NCBI GenBank assembly: GCA_028875575.1
Contig: JAPPDF010000037.1
Location: forward strand, 1-64,000
Length of the DNA: 64,000 nt
Source: Acidobacteriota bacterium
GTDB taxonomy: Bacteria; Acidobacteriota; Terriglobia; Versatilivoradales; Versatilivoraceae
Direction: 5' to 3'
The translations under genes were made by a program, and so were the position numbers. Under the pieces are notes generated by a model. The model did not search any database. It worked only from the letters and a program-made list of their open reading frames with translations, and was not told the DNA's origin. Shown here piece by piece: positions 10,653 to 19,786 of this stretch. Within the stretch, counting starts at the first letter, position 1; every line of letters begins with the position of its first letter.

Positions 10653-11219
10653 CTAGGCTTCCTCTTCACTCGGCGGCTCGGACTGTTCCCGCCAGAGTCT
10701 CTCCACTTCGCCGTAGCCTTCCATGAATCGATCCTTCAGGGTCTGAGGGGTGATCAGGATCAGGACCCGGGCGCTGACCAGGAGGAACGGGGCCAACCTG
10801 GCTTCCTGGATGCTGGCCAACTTTATCGGGAAGGCTGTCAGGAGCAGAACCAGAACGGCAGCGATCAGCCATCCGCGAATCAGTCCGAAAGCGGCTCCCA
10901 GCACGCGGTCGAACCACTGCAGGTGTGCCAGTCTCACGAATTTGTGGACGAAGAAGGAGACCAGGGCTCCTGCAATCAGGCATCCCGAGAAAATCGTCAC
11001 AAAGCCCAGGATGGCGGCAAGGTCCTGGCTCGTGACGAACTGAAGAAAGAAACCGGTGGTCATCGAGTACAGCCAGGAAGCCAGCACGATTCCAACCACC
11101 ACCGACCCCAGAGAGATGGCCTCTCGGGCGAAGCCCTTCAGCAGACTGCCAAACACGGAGATGAACACCACCGCCAGGATGACCCAGTCGAGGGAGTTCA
11201 GTTCGCGGAGAAGCTCCAT
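10653..11219 (-). CDS. CvpA family membrane protein
   Basis: 188 residues with four predicted membrane helices. The N-terminus LNSLDWVILAVVFISVFGSLLKGFARE is the CvpA-type start (conserved DWVI and the small-residue motif before the Arg/Glu). In E. coli CvpA is needed for colicin V production; the general molecular role is unresolved. The tail (VERLWREQSEPPSEEEA) is cytoplasmic and acidic. The gene starts five bases after the PHP-phosphatase stop, indicating an operon PHP-cvpA-fis. Confidence 0.87.
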   Translation of the reverse strand: MELLRELNSLDWVILAVVFISVFGSLLKGFAREAISLGSVVVGIVLASWLYSMTTGFFLQFVTSQDLAAILGFVTIFSGCLIAGALVSFFVHKFVRLAHLQWFDRVLGAAFGLIRGWLIAAVLVLLLTAFPIKLASIQEARLAPFLLVSARVLILITPQTLKDRFMEGYGEVERLWREQSEPPSEEEA

Positions 11220-11223
11220 GCAG

Positions 11224-12105
11224 TCAGTCCCTCCTGTCCATCAGCTCTTCAATCATCTCTTTGCCGCGGACTTTAACGGAGCCAATGCGAACGTGCGGTT
11301 TGACTCTCCCGTGAAAATCGGAGCCCGCCGTCTTCACCAGATTCCAGCGGGCCGCCCAGTCGGAGAACCGTCGAGTCGACCGGGGCTCATGGTAGGAGGA
11401 ATAGACTTCCAAACCGACCAGTCCATGAGCGACAAAGGTCTGCAGAACATTCTCGTCGGCCTCATAGCCGGGAGCCCCCGGGTGGGCCAATACCGGCACG
11501 CCGCCTGCCCGGCGGATCAACTGCAGGGCTTCCAGGGTTCCGAGCCTCTCCATCTCGGCAAAAGCGGGTTTCCCAGGGGCAAAGAAGTCTCGATAAAAGG
11601 CAATGACCCCTCGGGCGGCGTCCTTCCCGTGAAGATAGCGATGCAGCCTGGGAGACTCCCGGGATTCGGGTTTCGCCAAGAGGGCTTGAGCGATGGCCGG
11701 ACCCGTCGGTATCGGGTTGCCGATAGCTCGGATGACCTCTTCAAATGTAATCCCGAAACCTGAATGCCGCAGCCGTTCCACCCTTGCCTTCGCCTGTTGA
11801 CGTCTTCCCTCGGCCAAGCCTTGAAGCCTTGACTGCAACTCGGCAGACCGGTAATCGACCAGGGGGGCCAGCACGTGGAACTTGCGGGTCAGGTAATGAG
11901 TGCTGATCTCGACGTTGGGGTAAAACTCAAGGGGAAACTCCCGGGCCAGGCGTGTTCCCTCGGCGATGGCCGCCACCGTGTCGTGGTCGGAGATGCACAG
12001 ACCGGCAAGACCGGCTTGGCAAGCCATTTCAAAAAGCCGCCGGGGGGGATGGTCGGCGTCACTGGAGTAATTCGAATGAATGTGTAGGTCGTAGAAGCGA
12101 GACAT
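11224..12105 (-). CDS. PHP-domain phosphoesterase
   Basis: 293 residues. Metal-binding motifs of the PHP superfamily are present: DLHIHSNYSSDADH at residues 6-19, CISDHDTVAA near 38-47, and later VLAHPGAPGY and GSDFHGR. The arrangement matches the YciV/RnmAM-like group, which releases phosphate from 3',5'-bisphosphonucleosides or 5' ends of RNA; the substrate here is inferred only from that similarity. It is the first gene of a likely operon with cvpA. A 205-base gap separates it from purC. Confidence 0.88.
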   Translation of the reverse strand: MSRFYDLHIHSNYSSDADHPPRRLFEMACQAGLAGLCISDHDTVAAIAEGTRLAREFPLEFYPNVEISTHYLTRKFHVLAPLVDYRSAELQSRLQGLAEGRRQQAKARVERLRHSGFGITFEEVIRAIGNPIPTGPAIAQALLAKPESRESPRLHRYLHGKDAARGVIAFYRDFFAPGKPAFAEMERLGTLEALQLIRRAGGVPVLAHPGAPGYEADENVLQTFVAHGLVGLEVYSSYHEPRSTRRFSDWAARWNLVKTAGSDFHGRVKPHVRIGSVKVRGKEMIEELMDRRD

Positions 12106-12310
12106 CGCCCATCCGATCCGGACCCGCCCGCATGGTTACCGGCAGCCTGCGCGATTCAGCGAATTTTAGGGAGAATCTTCTAAAATAAAGACTGAATTTC
12201 CCATTGAACAGGGAAGAAGATTCTCTTTCAATCAATGTTTATATCAATTAAAGGGAACGCACTTCATCGGTAGGTCACGTAGTTTTCTCTGCAAGACGAA
12301 GTTCCAGCAG
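12106..12310. other. AT-rich intergenic region with a nested hairpin
   Basis: Lies between purC and the PHP gene, both on the minus strand. A perfect 11-base inverted repeat, GAGAATCTTCT (12171-12181) and AGAAGATTCTC (12215-12225), encloses a second one, TTCCC/GGGAA (12198-12202 and 12211-12215). There is no U-run, so it is not a classic terminator. It could be an attenuator, an operator or an RNA-stability element. The rest is AT-rich and may hold the PHP-gene promoter. Confidence 0.5.
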
Positions 12311-13210
12311 TCAGCTATCCAGTTTTCTGTCGGTGAGGCGCTCGAAAGCATCCATGTACTTCCGGCTGGTCGCTTCCACGACCCAGTCGGGCAGCTTGGG
12401 CGCGGGAGGCTGCTTGTTCCACTGAATCTCTTCCAGGTAGTTCCGCACGAACTGCTTGTCGAATGGCTGCTGGGGTTTGCCGGGCTCGTAGTCGGAAGCC
12501 AGCCAGAACCGGGAAGAGTCTGGAGTCAGGACTTCGTCGACGAGAATGATGTCGCCCTGGTAGGCGCCGAACTCAAACTTGGTGTCGGCAATGATGAAGC
12601 CCTTGGTAGCCGCGTAGTCGCGGGCCTTGCAGTAGATGGACAAAGTGATGTCACGGAGCCTTTCGGCCGTGTCCTGCCCAATCAGCTCGACCATTCGTTC
12701 AAAGGAGATATTTTCGTCGTGACCGGTGGTGGCCTTGGTGGCGGGAGTAAAAACAGGCTCCTCCAGGCGGGCCGATTCCGGCAGTCCTGAGGGCAGCTGG
12801 ATGCCGCAAACCGACTGGGACCGCTGATACTCCTTCCAGCCCGATCCGGCCAGGTAACCCCTGACCACGCATTCCACCGGAAAGACCTCGGCTTTCTTCA
12901 CCAGCATCGATCGTCCGGCCAGCAGGTGGCCAAAGGGTTGAAGATCGGCTGGAAACTCCTCGACGTCGGCTGTTACCAGGTGGTGAGGAACAATATCGGC
13001 GATGCGCTCGAACCAGAAGAGCGACATCTGGGTCAGGATGCGTCCCTTGTTGGGAATGCCACTGGCCAGCACATAGTCGAAGGCCGAAATTCTGTCTGTG
13101 GCGATGATCAGCAGGTGGTCCCCAATTTCGTAGTTGTCTCGGACCTTGCCTCTTCCGACCAGGTGGTGATGGGGTAAGTTCACCTCGGTTTGCAGGCTCT
13201 CTGCGGCCAT
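12311..13210 (-). CDS. purC: phosphoribosylaminoimidazole-succinocarboxamide synthase (SAICAR synthase)
   Basis: 299 residues from the ATG at 13210. The frame is open further upstream to 13339, but the extra residues do not look native and the family begins at about this point. Conserved blocks: GRGKVRDNYEIGDHLLIIATDRISAFD, PVECVVRGYLAGSGWKEY and DTKFEFG. It makes SAICAR from CAIR and aspartate with ATP in purine synthesis. The length (about 300) is of the longer yeast-Ade1-like type rather than the 237-residue E. coli type. No other purine gene is adjacent. Confidence 0.96.
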   Translation of the reverse strand: MAAESLQTEVNLPHHHLVGRGKVRDNYEIGDHLLIIATDRISAFDYVLASGIPNKGRILTQMSLFWFERIADIVPHHLVTADVEEFPADLQPFGHLLAGRSMLVKKAEVFPVECVVRGYLAGSGWKEYQRSQSVCGIQLPSGLPESARLEEPVFTPATKATTGHDENISFERMVELIGQDTAERLRDITLSIYCKARDYAATKGFIIADTKFEFGAYQGDIILVDEVLTPDSSRFWLASDYEPGKPQQPFDKQFVRNYLEEIQWNKQPPAPKLPDWVVEATSRKYMDAFERLTDRKLDS

Positions 13211-13394
13211 AGGATTGCTCACTGTCCTTTCGTTTGGGAGCGCCGGGCGGAAATAGGGAGGAGACCCTCGAACCTTTCGACTTGCCCGGATTTTTCCTTC
13301 AGGAGGGGGCCATTCTAGTACATGGAGGATGGTTGTCAAGGCCCATGTGAGAACCCGTTTGAAACCCGTAAGAAGACGGCCGGCAGCAGGGGAA

Positions 13395-16300
13395 TCAGTT
13401 CATCCGGACCGAGACCAGCTTGGACACGCCGGCCTCTTCCATGGTCACTCCATAGAGTGCGTCAGCCGCCTCCATGGTGCGCTTGCTGTGGGTGATGAGC
13501 AGGAATTGGGTCTCCCCGCTCATGGATTTGATCTTCTGCGAGTACCGCCCCAGGTTGACGTCGTCCAGGGGAGCGTCGACTTCATCCAGAACGCAAAAAG
13601 GGCTGGGTTGGTAGCTGAAAATGGCCAGCAGAAGGGCGATGGCGGTCAACGCCTTTTCGCCGCCCGAGAGGAGCAGCACATTCTGCAATCGTTTCCCCGG
13701 CGGCTGGGCGACGATCTCGATCCCCGTCTCCAGCAGATCCTGAGGGTCCAGCAATTTCATTTCGCCCCGCCCCCCTCCGAACAATTCGCGGAAGCTTTCC
13801 CTGAAGTTCAGGTTCACGGCGTCGAAGGCTTGCTGAAACTGCTCGCAGGAGACCTCGTCGATCTCGCGGATGGCGGCGCCGGTGTCCTCAATGGAATCGA
13901 GCAGGTCCCGGCGTTGCCGGTTGAGGAAATCGAATCGCTCCTCGCATTCCTGGAATTCCTCCAGGGCCATCATGTTCACCGGTCCCATGGAATCCAGGCG
14001 TTTCCTTAGCCGGAGGTAGCGTTCCTCCGCTTTCCGATAGGTTTCCTGGTTGAATTCGCCGGCCCCCTCCACCTGAAGCGATTCCAGCAGTTCCCCCAAT
14101 TCCTGGCGGCAGGTTTCTTCCAGATGGGAATAGTCGGAGGTGAGCCGGGCGCGGTCGACCTCGATTTGCGTCTTCCGGTTCCTTAGTTCGTCCAGTTCCA
14201 GGCGCCACCCCTGCAGCTCTTCTCCCAGTTGTGCCTGGGCCTTTCGGGACGCCTCCAACCGGCCCTCCCTGATCCGGATCTCAGCCTCCAGAGAAGCGCG
14301 TTGCACGGCTCGATTGAAGACGGTTTCCTCCAGTTGTCGAACCGAATTCCGTATCTCCAGGCTCTGACCGGACCACTCCTCTCGCTGGGCGTCAAGCCTG
14401 GTCCTGCGTTGGAGGCAGGCTTGCAGGTTGGCTTGAACCCGTTCCAGGTCGGCCTCGGTAGCGAGCTTGCGCTCGCCGCAAGCGGCCAGCTCCGAGCCTG
14501 TTTGGCTGAGCTGCCGCGAATGTTGCAACCATTCGTCCCTCAAGCTGCGCCAGTCGGCTTGATTCGAGTCGATGGCCCGGCCTACCTCGGTCTTGCGTGC
14601 TTCGGCCCGCGCGATTTCCGATCCGGACTGGAGGCGGCGCCGGCCGATTTCCGACCGCTCTTGAGCCACGCTCCGGAGTTCCCCGGCGAATTCCCGCTCC
14701 CTTTGGCTGAGGCGTTCGAGCTCGCCGGCGAGGTACTCAAGCCGGTGATCGGAGCCTACCAGCTCCTTTTCCAGTTCCTGCACCTGCCGGTTCACCCGGG
14801 TCAGCTCCTGCTCGCCGGACTGCACCGACCGGTCCAGAGCCTGGAACCGTTCCTCCAGCGACAGCAGGTCCCGTCGGGCCGATTCGAGCCGGCGGCCCAA
14901 CTCGCGGATCTCTCGCTTCAGGGAGAGGTGTCCGCGCTGGTCCCCGCTGCCGCCGGAAATGAGCTGTCCTCGAAACACCTCACCCTGGGGCGTCAGCACC
15001 GTCAACTTCGGATGGGCGTGAGCGATCTCCAGGGCCGCCTCGTAGCTGGGGGCAATGAGGCTGTGGAACAGATGGGGGAGGGCAGAGCGCAGCCCCTGGC
15101 GATGGCGGGAGGGCACACGGATGACGCGGCTCATGGGAATGAGCCGTGGGTCTCCATCGGCCAGATCCTGAACCAGGGCTTCAAGAGTGTCTGGGGCCAG
15201 GTCGGAGGCGCCATTGCCGGGGAACAGAAAAGTGGATCTGCCGGCGCCGCTCTTGCGCAGCAGATCGATGCCCTCCCGCGCGTTGGACGGAGAATCCACC
15301 AGGAAATATTCGAGCTCATGACGCACAAACTGTTCTACGGTCTTCTCGTGCTCGGCATTCACCTCTACCAGATCGGCCAGGATGCCGTGGGTCCGAAAAT
15401 CGGCGCCGCCGGACCGGTCGGCAACCGACAACAGCATCCGCACCGATTCGGCGCTGTAGGCATGATGGGCAGCCAGCTCCTGAAGAGACTGAAGTCGTTG
15501 ATCCTGCGCACTGAGGTCTTCCCGTTTCTCAGCCACCTGCTGCCGCGCTCGAATCTGCTGCTCCCGTTCCCGGTCGACGTCTGCCGAGAGTGCTTTGACC
15601 CTGTCGGCCAACTCCCGCAGGCGCGCTTCCTCGTCGGCGTGTCGGTTGCCGGCCTTTTCACGGGTGTCCGCCAGGCTCCGGTGATCCCGGGCTGCCTGAT
15701 TGCGTTCGTTTTCCAGGCGAACGGACTGCAGCCCCAGCTGCTTCTCGTGCTCGTCCATCTGGGTGACGGCGCTGCGAAGGGTGGTCGCCCGACTCAGTAG
15801 GTCCAGTTGTTCCGACCTCAGTCGGTCTCCCGCGGTCTCCAGTTCGCCCAGCTTCTTCTGCCGGAGTTCCTGCTCCCGATTGCGAGCGTCGTACTGCTCG
15901 TCCAGGCTGTCGAATTGCCGGGTCACCTGCTGGAGGGCCTGCTGCTTTTCGCCGACCTGCGCATGAAATTGCTCCTCCTGCTCCGAGAGCAACTGGAGCT
16001 CGAGGGCATTTTCGCGAGACCGGACTTCCAGTTGGTCGTACCGGTCCTTCTGATGCTGAATCGTCTGCTGATCCCTCTGGTTATCCATCTGCAACAGGGA
16101 CAACCGTTCACGTTGCCCTTTCAATGCGGTCTCGGCCTCGAAGTGAGCGTCGTTCTCTCGGCGAAAATGGGTCTCCTGCTGCTGGATGTATTCCTGTTTC
16201 CGATCGACCTGGTCCTGGAATCGATCGAACTCTTCCGATACCTGGCTCAGTTGGGCCTTCAGGTGGCGGGCGCGGGCGGAGAAGAGGCTCCTGGAGAGAT

Positions 16301-17156
16301 TTCGGGCTTCCTGGCTGAGTTCCCGGAAGCGGTGGGCCTTGCCGGCCTGGCGCTTGAGGGTGTCGAGCTGGCGGGAAACCTCCTCGGTGATATCGTTGAC
16401 ACGGAGCAGGTTCTGTTTGGCCTGTTCCAGTTTCGAGGAGGCCAGCTTGCGCTTGACCTTGAATTTGGTGACCCCGGCCGCCTCCTCGATAATGGCCCGT
16501 CGGTCCGAGGGTTTGGAGCTGAGGATCAGTCCTACCCGGTCCTGCTCTATCAGCGCATAGGAATCCGGTCCCAGTCCGGTTCCCAGGAATGTCTCCTGAA
16601 CGTCCCGCAGGCGGACCTTCCTTCCGTTGAGAAGGTACTCGCTCTCTCCCGAACGAAAGAGGCGCCGGGACACCACCAACTCTCCCGGTTTGGCGGGCTT
16701 CCTGGACTGTCTTCTCCTCTTTTTGGAGGTTGAGGCAGGTCTGGCCTCGAAGGGAATGGTCCGGCCGGAACCCTCGTTCATTGCCTCACCCTTGCCAGGG
16801 GCGCCGTCTTGGCCGACTGTCGGACCGTTGCCGGCCAAAGCCGTCGTTGAGGCAGAGGAGGCGGTCGAGGCCGGTTCCTCTGCCCTCTCCGGATCGAACA
16901 GAACCACGCTGACCTCGGCCAGCCCCAGGGGCAGCCGGGAGCGGGTTCCGTTAAAAATCACGTCCCGCATTCTCCCGCCCCGAAGGGTTCGGGCGCTCTG
17001 CTCCCCCAACACCCATGCAATGGCATCCGAGATGTTGCTCTTGCCGCAACCGTTGGGTCCCACGATAGCGGCGATGCCGGATCCGTCAAAAGTCAGTTCG
17101 GTTTTGTCAGCGAAGGATTTGAAGCCTTGAATCTGGATTTGCTTCAGTTTCAGCAA
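13395..17156 (-). CDS. smc: chromosome segregation ATPase SMC
   Basis: About 1253 residues from the TTG at 17156, giving the canonical beginning LKLKQIQIQGFKSFADKTEL. A weak GAGGG lies upstream. Frames continuing to 17423 enter a MITE and are not native. Walker A is GPNGCGKSN (33-41), the hinge lies around the RSTFLFPGN and LVDSP region, and the signature LLLSGGEKALTAIALL and Walker B FCVLDEVDAPLDD are near the end. Long coiled coils join these parts. SMC with ScpAB compacts and segregates the chromosome. An insert of roughly 65 low-complexity residues (about 91-157, nt 16686-16886) lengthens the N-terminal head lobe. Confidence 0.97.
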   Translation of the reverse strand: MLKLKQIQIQGFKSFADKTELTFDGSGIAAIVGPNGCGKSNISDAIAWVLGEQSARTLRGGRMRDVIFNGTRSRLPLGLAEVSVVLFDPERAEEPASTASSASTTALAGNGPTVGQDGAPGKGEAMNEGSGRTIPFEARPASTSKKRRRQSRKPAKPGELVVSRRLFRSGESEYLLNGRKVRLRDVQETFLGTGLGPDSYALIEQDRVGLILSSKPSDRRAIIEEAAGVTKFKVKRKLASSKLEQAKQNLLRVNDITEEVSRQLDTLKRQAGKAHRFRELSQEARNLSRSLFSARARHLKAQLSQVSEEFDRFQDQVDRKQEYIQQQETHFRRENDAHFEAETALKGQRERLSLLQMDNQRDQQTIQHQKDRYDQLEVRSRENALELQLLSEQEEQFHAQVGEKQQALQQVTRQFDSLDEQYDARNREQELRQKKLGELETAGDRLRSEQLDLLSRATTLRSAVTQMDEHEKQLGLQSVRLENERNQAARDHRSLADTREKAGNRHADEEARLRELADRVKALSADVDREREQQIRARQQVAEKREDLSAQDQRLQSLQELAAHHAYSAESVRMLLSVADRSGGADFRTHGILADLVEVNAEHEKTVEQFVRHELEYFLVDSPSNAREGIDLLRKSGAGRSTFLFPGNGASDLAPDTLEALVQDLADGDPRLIPMSRVIRVPSRHRQGLRSALPHLFHSLIAPSYEAALEIAHAHPKLTVLTPQGEVFRGQLISGGSGDQRGHLSLKREIRELGRRLESARRDLLSLEERFQALDRSVQSGEQELTRVNRQVQELEKELVGSDHRLEYLAGELERLSQREREFAGELRSVAQERSEIGRRRLQSGSEIARAEARKTEVGRAIDSNQADWRSLRDEWLQHSRQLSQTGSELAACGERKLATEADLERVQANLQACLQRRTRLDAQREEWSGQSLEIRNSVRQLEETVFNRAVQRASLEAEIRIREGRLEASRKAQAQLGEELQGWRLELDELRNRKTQIEVDRARLTSDYSHLEETCRQELGELLESLQVEGAGEFNQETYRKAEERYLRLRKRLDSMGPVNMMALEEFQECEERFDFLNRQRRDLLDSIEDTGAAIREIDEVSCEQFQQAFDAVNLNFRESFRELFGGGRGEMKLLDPQDLLETGIEIVAQPPGKRLQNVLLLSGGEKALTAIALLLAIFSYQPSPFCVLDEVDAPLDDVNLGRYSQKIKSMSGETQFLLITHSKRTMEAADALYGVTMEEAGVSKLVSVRMN

Positions 17157-17331
17157 TAGGAAGGCACCCTCAAAGGCTTGACGCCAACTGGAACTGTTGG
17201 GGTTGACAGGGTCGGGAAAGGGTAGGGATTCATGCTGACTCGGCGAGTGTACCACGGATCGGACAGGAGTGCAAAGGACCATGGAAAAGACTCGCCCGTA
17301 TTGACTTATCGGTGAAGCGCGGTCTATTCTG

Positions 17332-17599
17332 GTGTCCTGTCTGAAGAACAGGATTGCCATCTCCGATGGAGGTTCCCCAAGGATACGGTCGGTTCGACAG
17401 ACCCATTGCGATTCAGCGAACAAGCAACGCTCTGCTCTCCCTGGGGGGAACCTCCATCGGCCCTCCGGGTTCGGGCGGAACGGCGCCGTCTTCGTCGTCG
17501 CTCCTCCTCACAATGAATGGGCATTGCATCGGCGGCGCTTCTGGAATCCGGCGCCGTTGCGCTCCGAAACATGGCAACCCTGTTCCTGAGACAGAACAC
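17332..17599 (+). mobile_element. family-A MITE, copy 1 (268 bp)
   Basis: The ends are GTGTCCTGTCTGAAGAACAGG on the left (shown to 21 positions by pattern only: GTGTCCTGTC then gaa-gaacagg) and the inverted CCTGTTCCTGAGACAGAACAC on the right. The TA dinucleotide follows on the right; the left flank is TG. The interior has a second inverted pair, CCGATGGAGGTT / AACCTCCATCGG. It is the same length as copy 2 and similar throughout. It sits in the divergent smc-cysS intergenic region, so it may contribute promoter sequence to either gene. It has no coding capacity. Confidence 0.85.
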
Positions 17600-17687
17600 T
17601 AGGCCCGGAAATCGGGCCGACCCGAAGTCGTAGTCGGGCGGGCGGGAGGCGCCGCCGGGCTGAGGAGTCCAGCAGGAGATTTCAATC

Positions 17688-19079
17688 ATGCTGCGGTTGT
17701 CCAACACCCTCTCCGGAAGGATCGAACCCTTTCAGCCGCTGGAACCCCGGCAGGTCAAAATGTACACCTGTGGTCCAACGGTGTACGACTTTGTCCACAT
17801 CGGAAACCTCAGAACCTTCGTCTTTCAGGACATTCTGAAGCGCTATCTGCGGTACAAGGGCTTCGGAGTCTTTCACGTCATGAACATCACCGACGTTGAC
17901 GACAAGACCATCCGGAATTCCGAGGCGCAAACCATCGCTCAGCTCAAAACATTTACGGACCGCTTTACCCAAGCCTTTTTCGAGGACTGCGATCGGCTGG
18001 GCATCGAGAAACCCGACCGAGCTGTTCACGCGACCGATCACATCGATGACATGGTGGCCCTGATCCGGCAGCTTCAGTCCGGGGGTTACACCTACGAGAA
18101 AGACGGATCGATCTATTTCCGGATCGAGTCCTTCGAGGACTACGGGAAGCTTGCCAAGCTGGACCGTGAGGGAATCCGGGCAGGGGCTCGGGTGGACGTG
18201 GACGAATACGACAAGCAGGATGCGCGGGACTTCGTCTTGTGGAAGGCCCCCAAGAACGGGGAACCCCGATGGGAGACTCCCCTGGGTCCCGGTCGTCCGG
18301 GATGGCACATCGAGTGTTCAGCCATGAGCATGAAATATCTGGGCGAGACCTTCGACCTGCATTGCGGCGCGGTGGATCTCATCTTTCCCCACCACGAGAA
18401 CGAGATTGCTCAAAGCGAGGCCGCCACCGCCAAGCCCTTCGTGCGCTACTGGGTTCACGGGGAGCATCTCATCGTGGACGGCGAGAAGATGTCCAAGTCC
18501 AAGGGCAATTTCTTTACCCTTCGGGACTTGCTCGAGAAGGGGATTCAACCCGGAGCCATCCGTTACGCTCTGCAGAGCGTTCCTTATAAACGTCAACTCA
18601 ACTTCACGGCGGATGCCGTAAGGCAGGCCGAGGCCTCGCTCCAGCGGCTGCAGGATTTCAGGCAGCGGATCGAAACCGAGGCTCTGCCGACGGGCGCCAA
18701 TCACGAACTCCAGTCCGGCTGCAAGGCGGTTCTGGAGAAGTTCGAGGAGGCCATGGACCAGGACCTCAACACGGCCCAGGCCCTGGCGGCCGTCTTTGAC
18801 TGGGTGCGTCAGGTCAATACCGCCCTGGCGGCCGGCCGGGTCCATGACGCCGACGGCTCGGCGATTCTGGCCACCATGGACAGGCTCAACCGGGTCCTGC
18901 CGCTCTGGGAGTCTGAAGAGTCCGGGCTGGACCCCCGGATCCAAAGCCTTATCGAGCAAAGAAGCCGGGCGCGGAAGGCCCGAGACTTCGCTCTGGCGGA
19001 CGAGCTCCGCAACCGGATTTTCGACCTGGGCTACCTGGTCGAGGACACCAAGGACGGCGTCCGCTGGAAGAAGCGATAG
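17688..19079 (+). CDS. cysS: cysteinyl-tRNA synthetase
   Basis: 463 residues, normal length. The zinc/HIGH region is MYTCGPTVYDFVHIGNLR (27-44). Further zinc ligands are in HIECSAM and HHENEIAQ, and the KMSKS loop is EKMSKSKGNFF. The enzyme charges tRNA-Cys in the cytoplasm. ATG at 17688 with GGAGA nine bases before. The gene is divergent from smc, with a family-A MITE between them. Confidence 0.98.
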   Translation: MLRLSNTLSGRIEPFQPLEPRQVKMYTCGPTVYDFVHIGNLRTFVFQDILKRYLRYKGFGVFHVMNITDVDDKTIRNSEAQTIAQLKTFTDRFTQAFFEDCDRLGIEKPDRAVHATDHIDDMVALIRQLQSGGYTYEKDGSIYFRIESFEDYGKLAKLDREGIRAGARVDVDEYDKQDARDFVLWKAPKNGEPRWETPLGPGRPGWHIECSAMSMKYLGETFDLHCGAVDLIFPHHENEIAQSEAATAKPFVRYWVHGEHLIVDGEKMSKSKGNFFTLRDLLEKGIQPGAIRYALQSVPYKRQLNFTADAVRQAEASLQRLQDFRQRIETEALPTGANHELQSGCKAVLEKFEEAMDQDLNTAQALAAVFDWVRQVNTALAAGRVHDADGSAILATMDRLNRVLPLWESEESGLDPRIQSLIEQRSRARKARDFALADELRNRIFDLGYLVEDTKDGVRWKKR

Positions 19080-19230
19080 GACCGAATCCGCCGCGGCGTA
19101 GGTCGAGTTGCGTTCCAGACCCTCTCGCATCGAGACGGTTTCTCCCCGGGGCGCTCCCTGAGGAATAAGAGCAGCGCGCCCCCTCCCGGCTGTTGGGCTT
19201 CTCCGTCGGCATCTCTCCCTCCGCAACCTG

Positions 19231-19728
19231 TTGTCTTCATCCAACCGATCCACTGGGCCGGCTGCGGTCCGTGCGAGGGCCCCGGTGCGGTCCATCTGGC
19301 TTGAAAAGGGAAAGCGATGGCTGGCCGAGCGCTTCGGCCGTGCCCCCCGCCGGTCCAACCCCTCGGAGATGGGAATGAAAGGAGAATTGGTCGCCTACGC
19401 CTATCTGAAGCGGCAAGGGTATCGCATTGTCGCCCACCGCTACCGCAGCCGCTCAGGGGAGATCGATCTCATCGGTTGGGATGGAGACGTCCTGGCCTTC
19501 ATTGAGGTGAAATATCGCCGGAATCGTCTATACGGAGGGCCCGAGGAAGCGGTGGGTCTTGCCAAGCAGCGGCGGATCTGTGGAGCAGCCGCCGACTATC
19601 GCCGGGGACTTCGTCGAAAAGCGGCGGTCTGGCGCTTCGACATCGTGGGCATTCAAGGGGACTGGGAGCATCCCGAGCTCTCCCTTTTCAAGGATGCCTT
19701 CAGGGTGCCGGGGAGGGTTGGCTGGTAG
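19231..19728 (+). CDS. YraN/UPF0102 family endonuclease-like protein
   Basis: Up to 165 residues. The core from about residue 49 matches the family: KGELVAYAYLKRQGYRIVAHRYRSRSGEIDLI, then DVLAFIEVKYRR, the PD-(D/E)XK-type arrangement with E, D and ExK. Function is unproven; a nuclease fold acting on DNA is the accepted prediction. The start is uncertain: TTG at 19231, GTG at 19285 or ATG at 19369. The middle option would leave a basic N-terminal segment of about 30 residues. The gene follows cysS by 151 bases and is convergent with the porin gene. Confidence 0.8.
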   Translation: MSSSNRSTGPAAVRARAPVRSIWLEKGKRWLAERFGRAPRRSNPSEMGMKGELVAYAYLKRQGYRIVAHRYRSRSGEIDLIGWDGDVLAFIEVKYRRNRLYGGPEEAVGLAKQRRICGAAADYRRGLRRKAAVWRFDIVGIQGDWEHPELSLFKDAFRVPGRVGW

Positions 19729-19786
19729 TATCGGCGGAACGGCCCCCGTACCCTCGATTGGTCGATGGATCCTACCGTCCTGCCGC

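Noticed and set aside
17157-17423. A longer SMC protein starting at 17423
   Set aside because: The extra residues include the translated end of a family-A MITE and do not resemble SMC; the family begins at LKLKQIQIQGFKSF.
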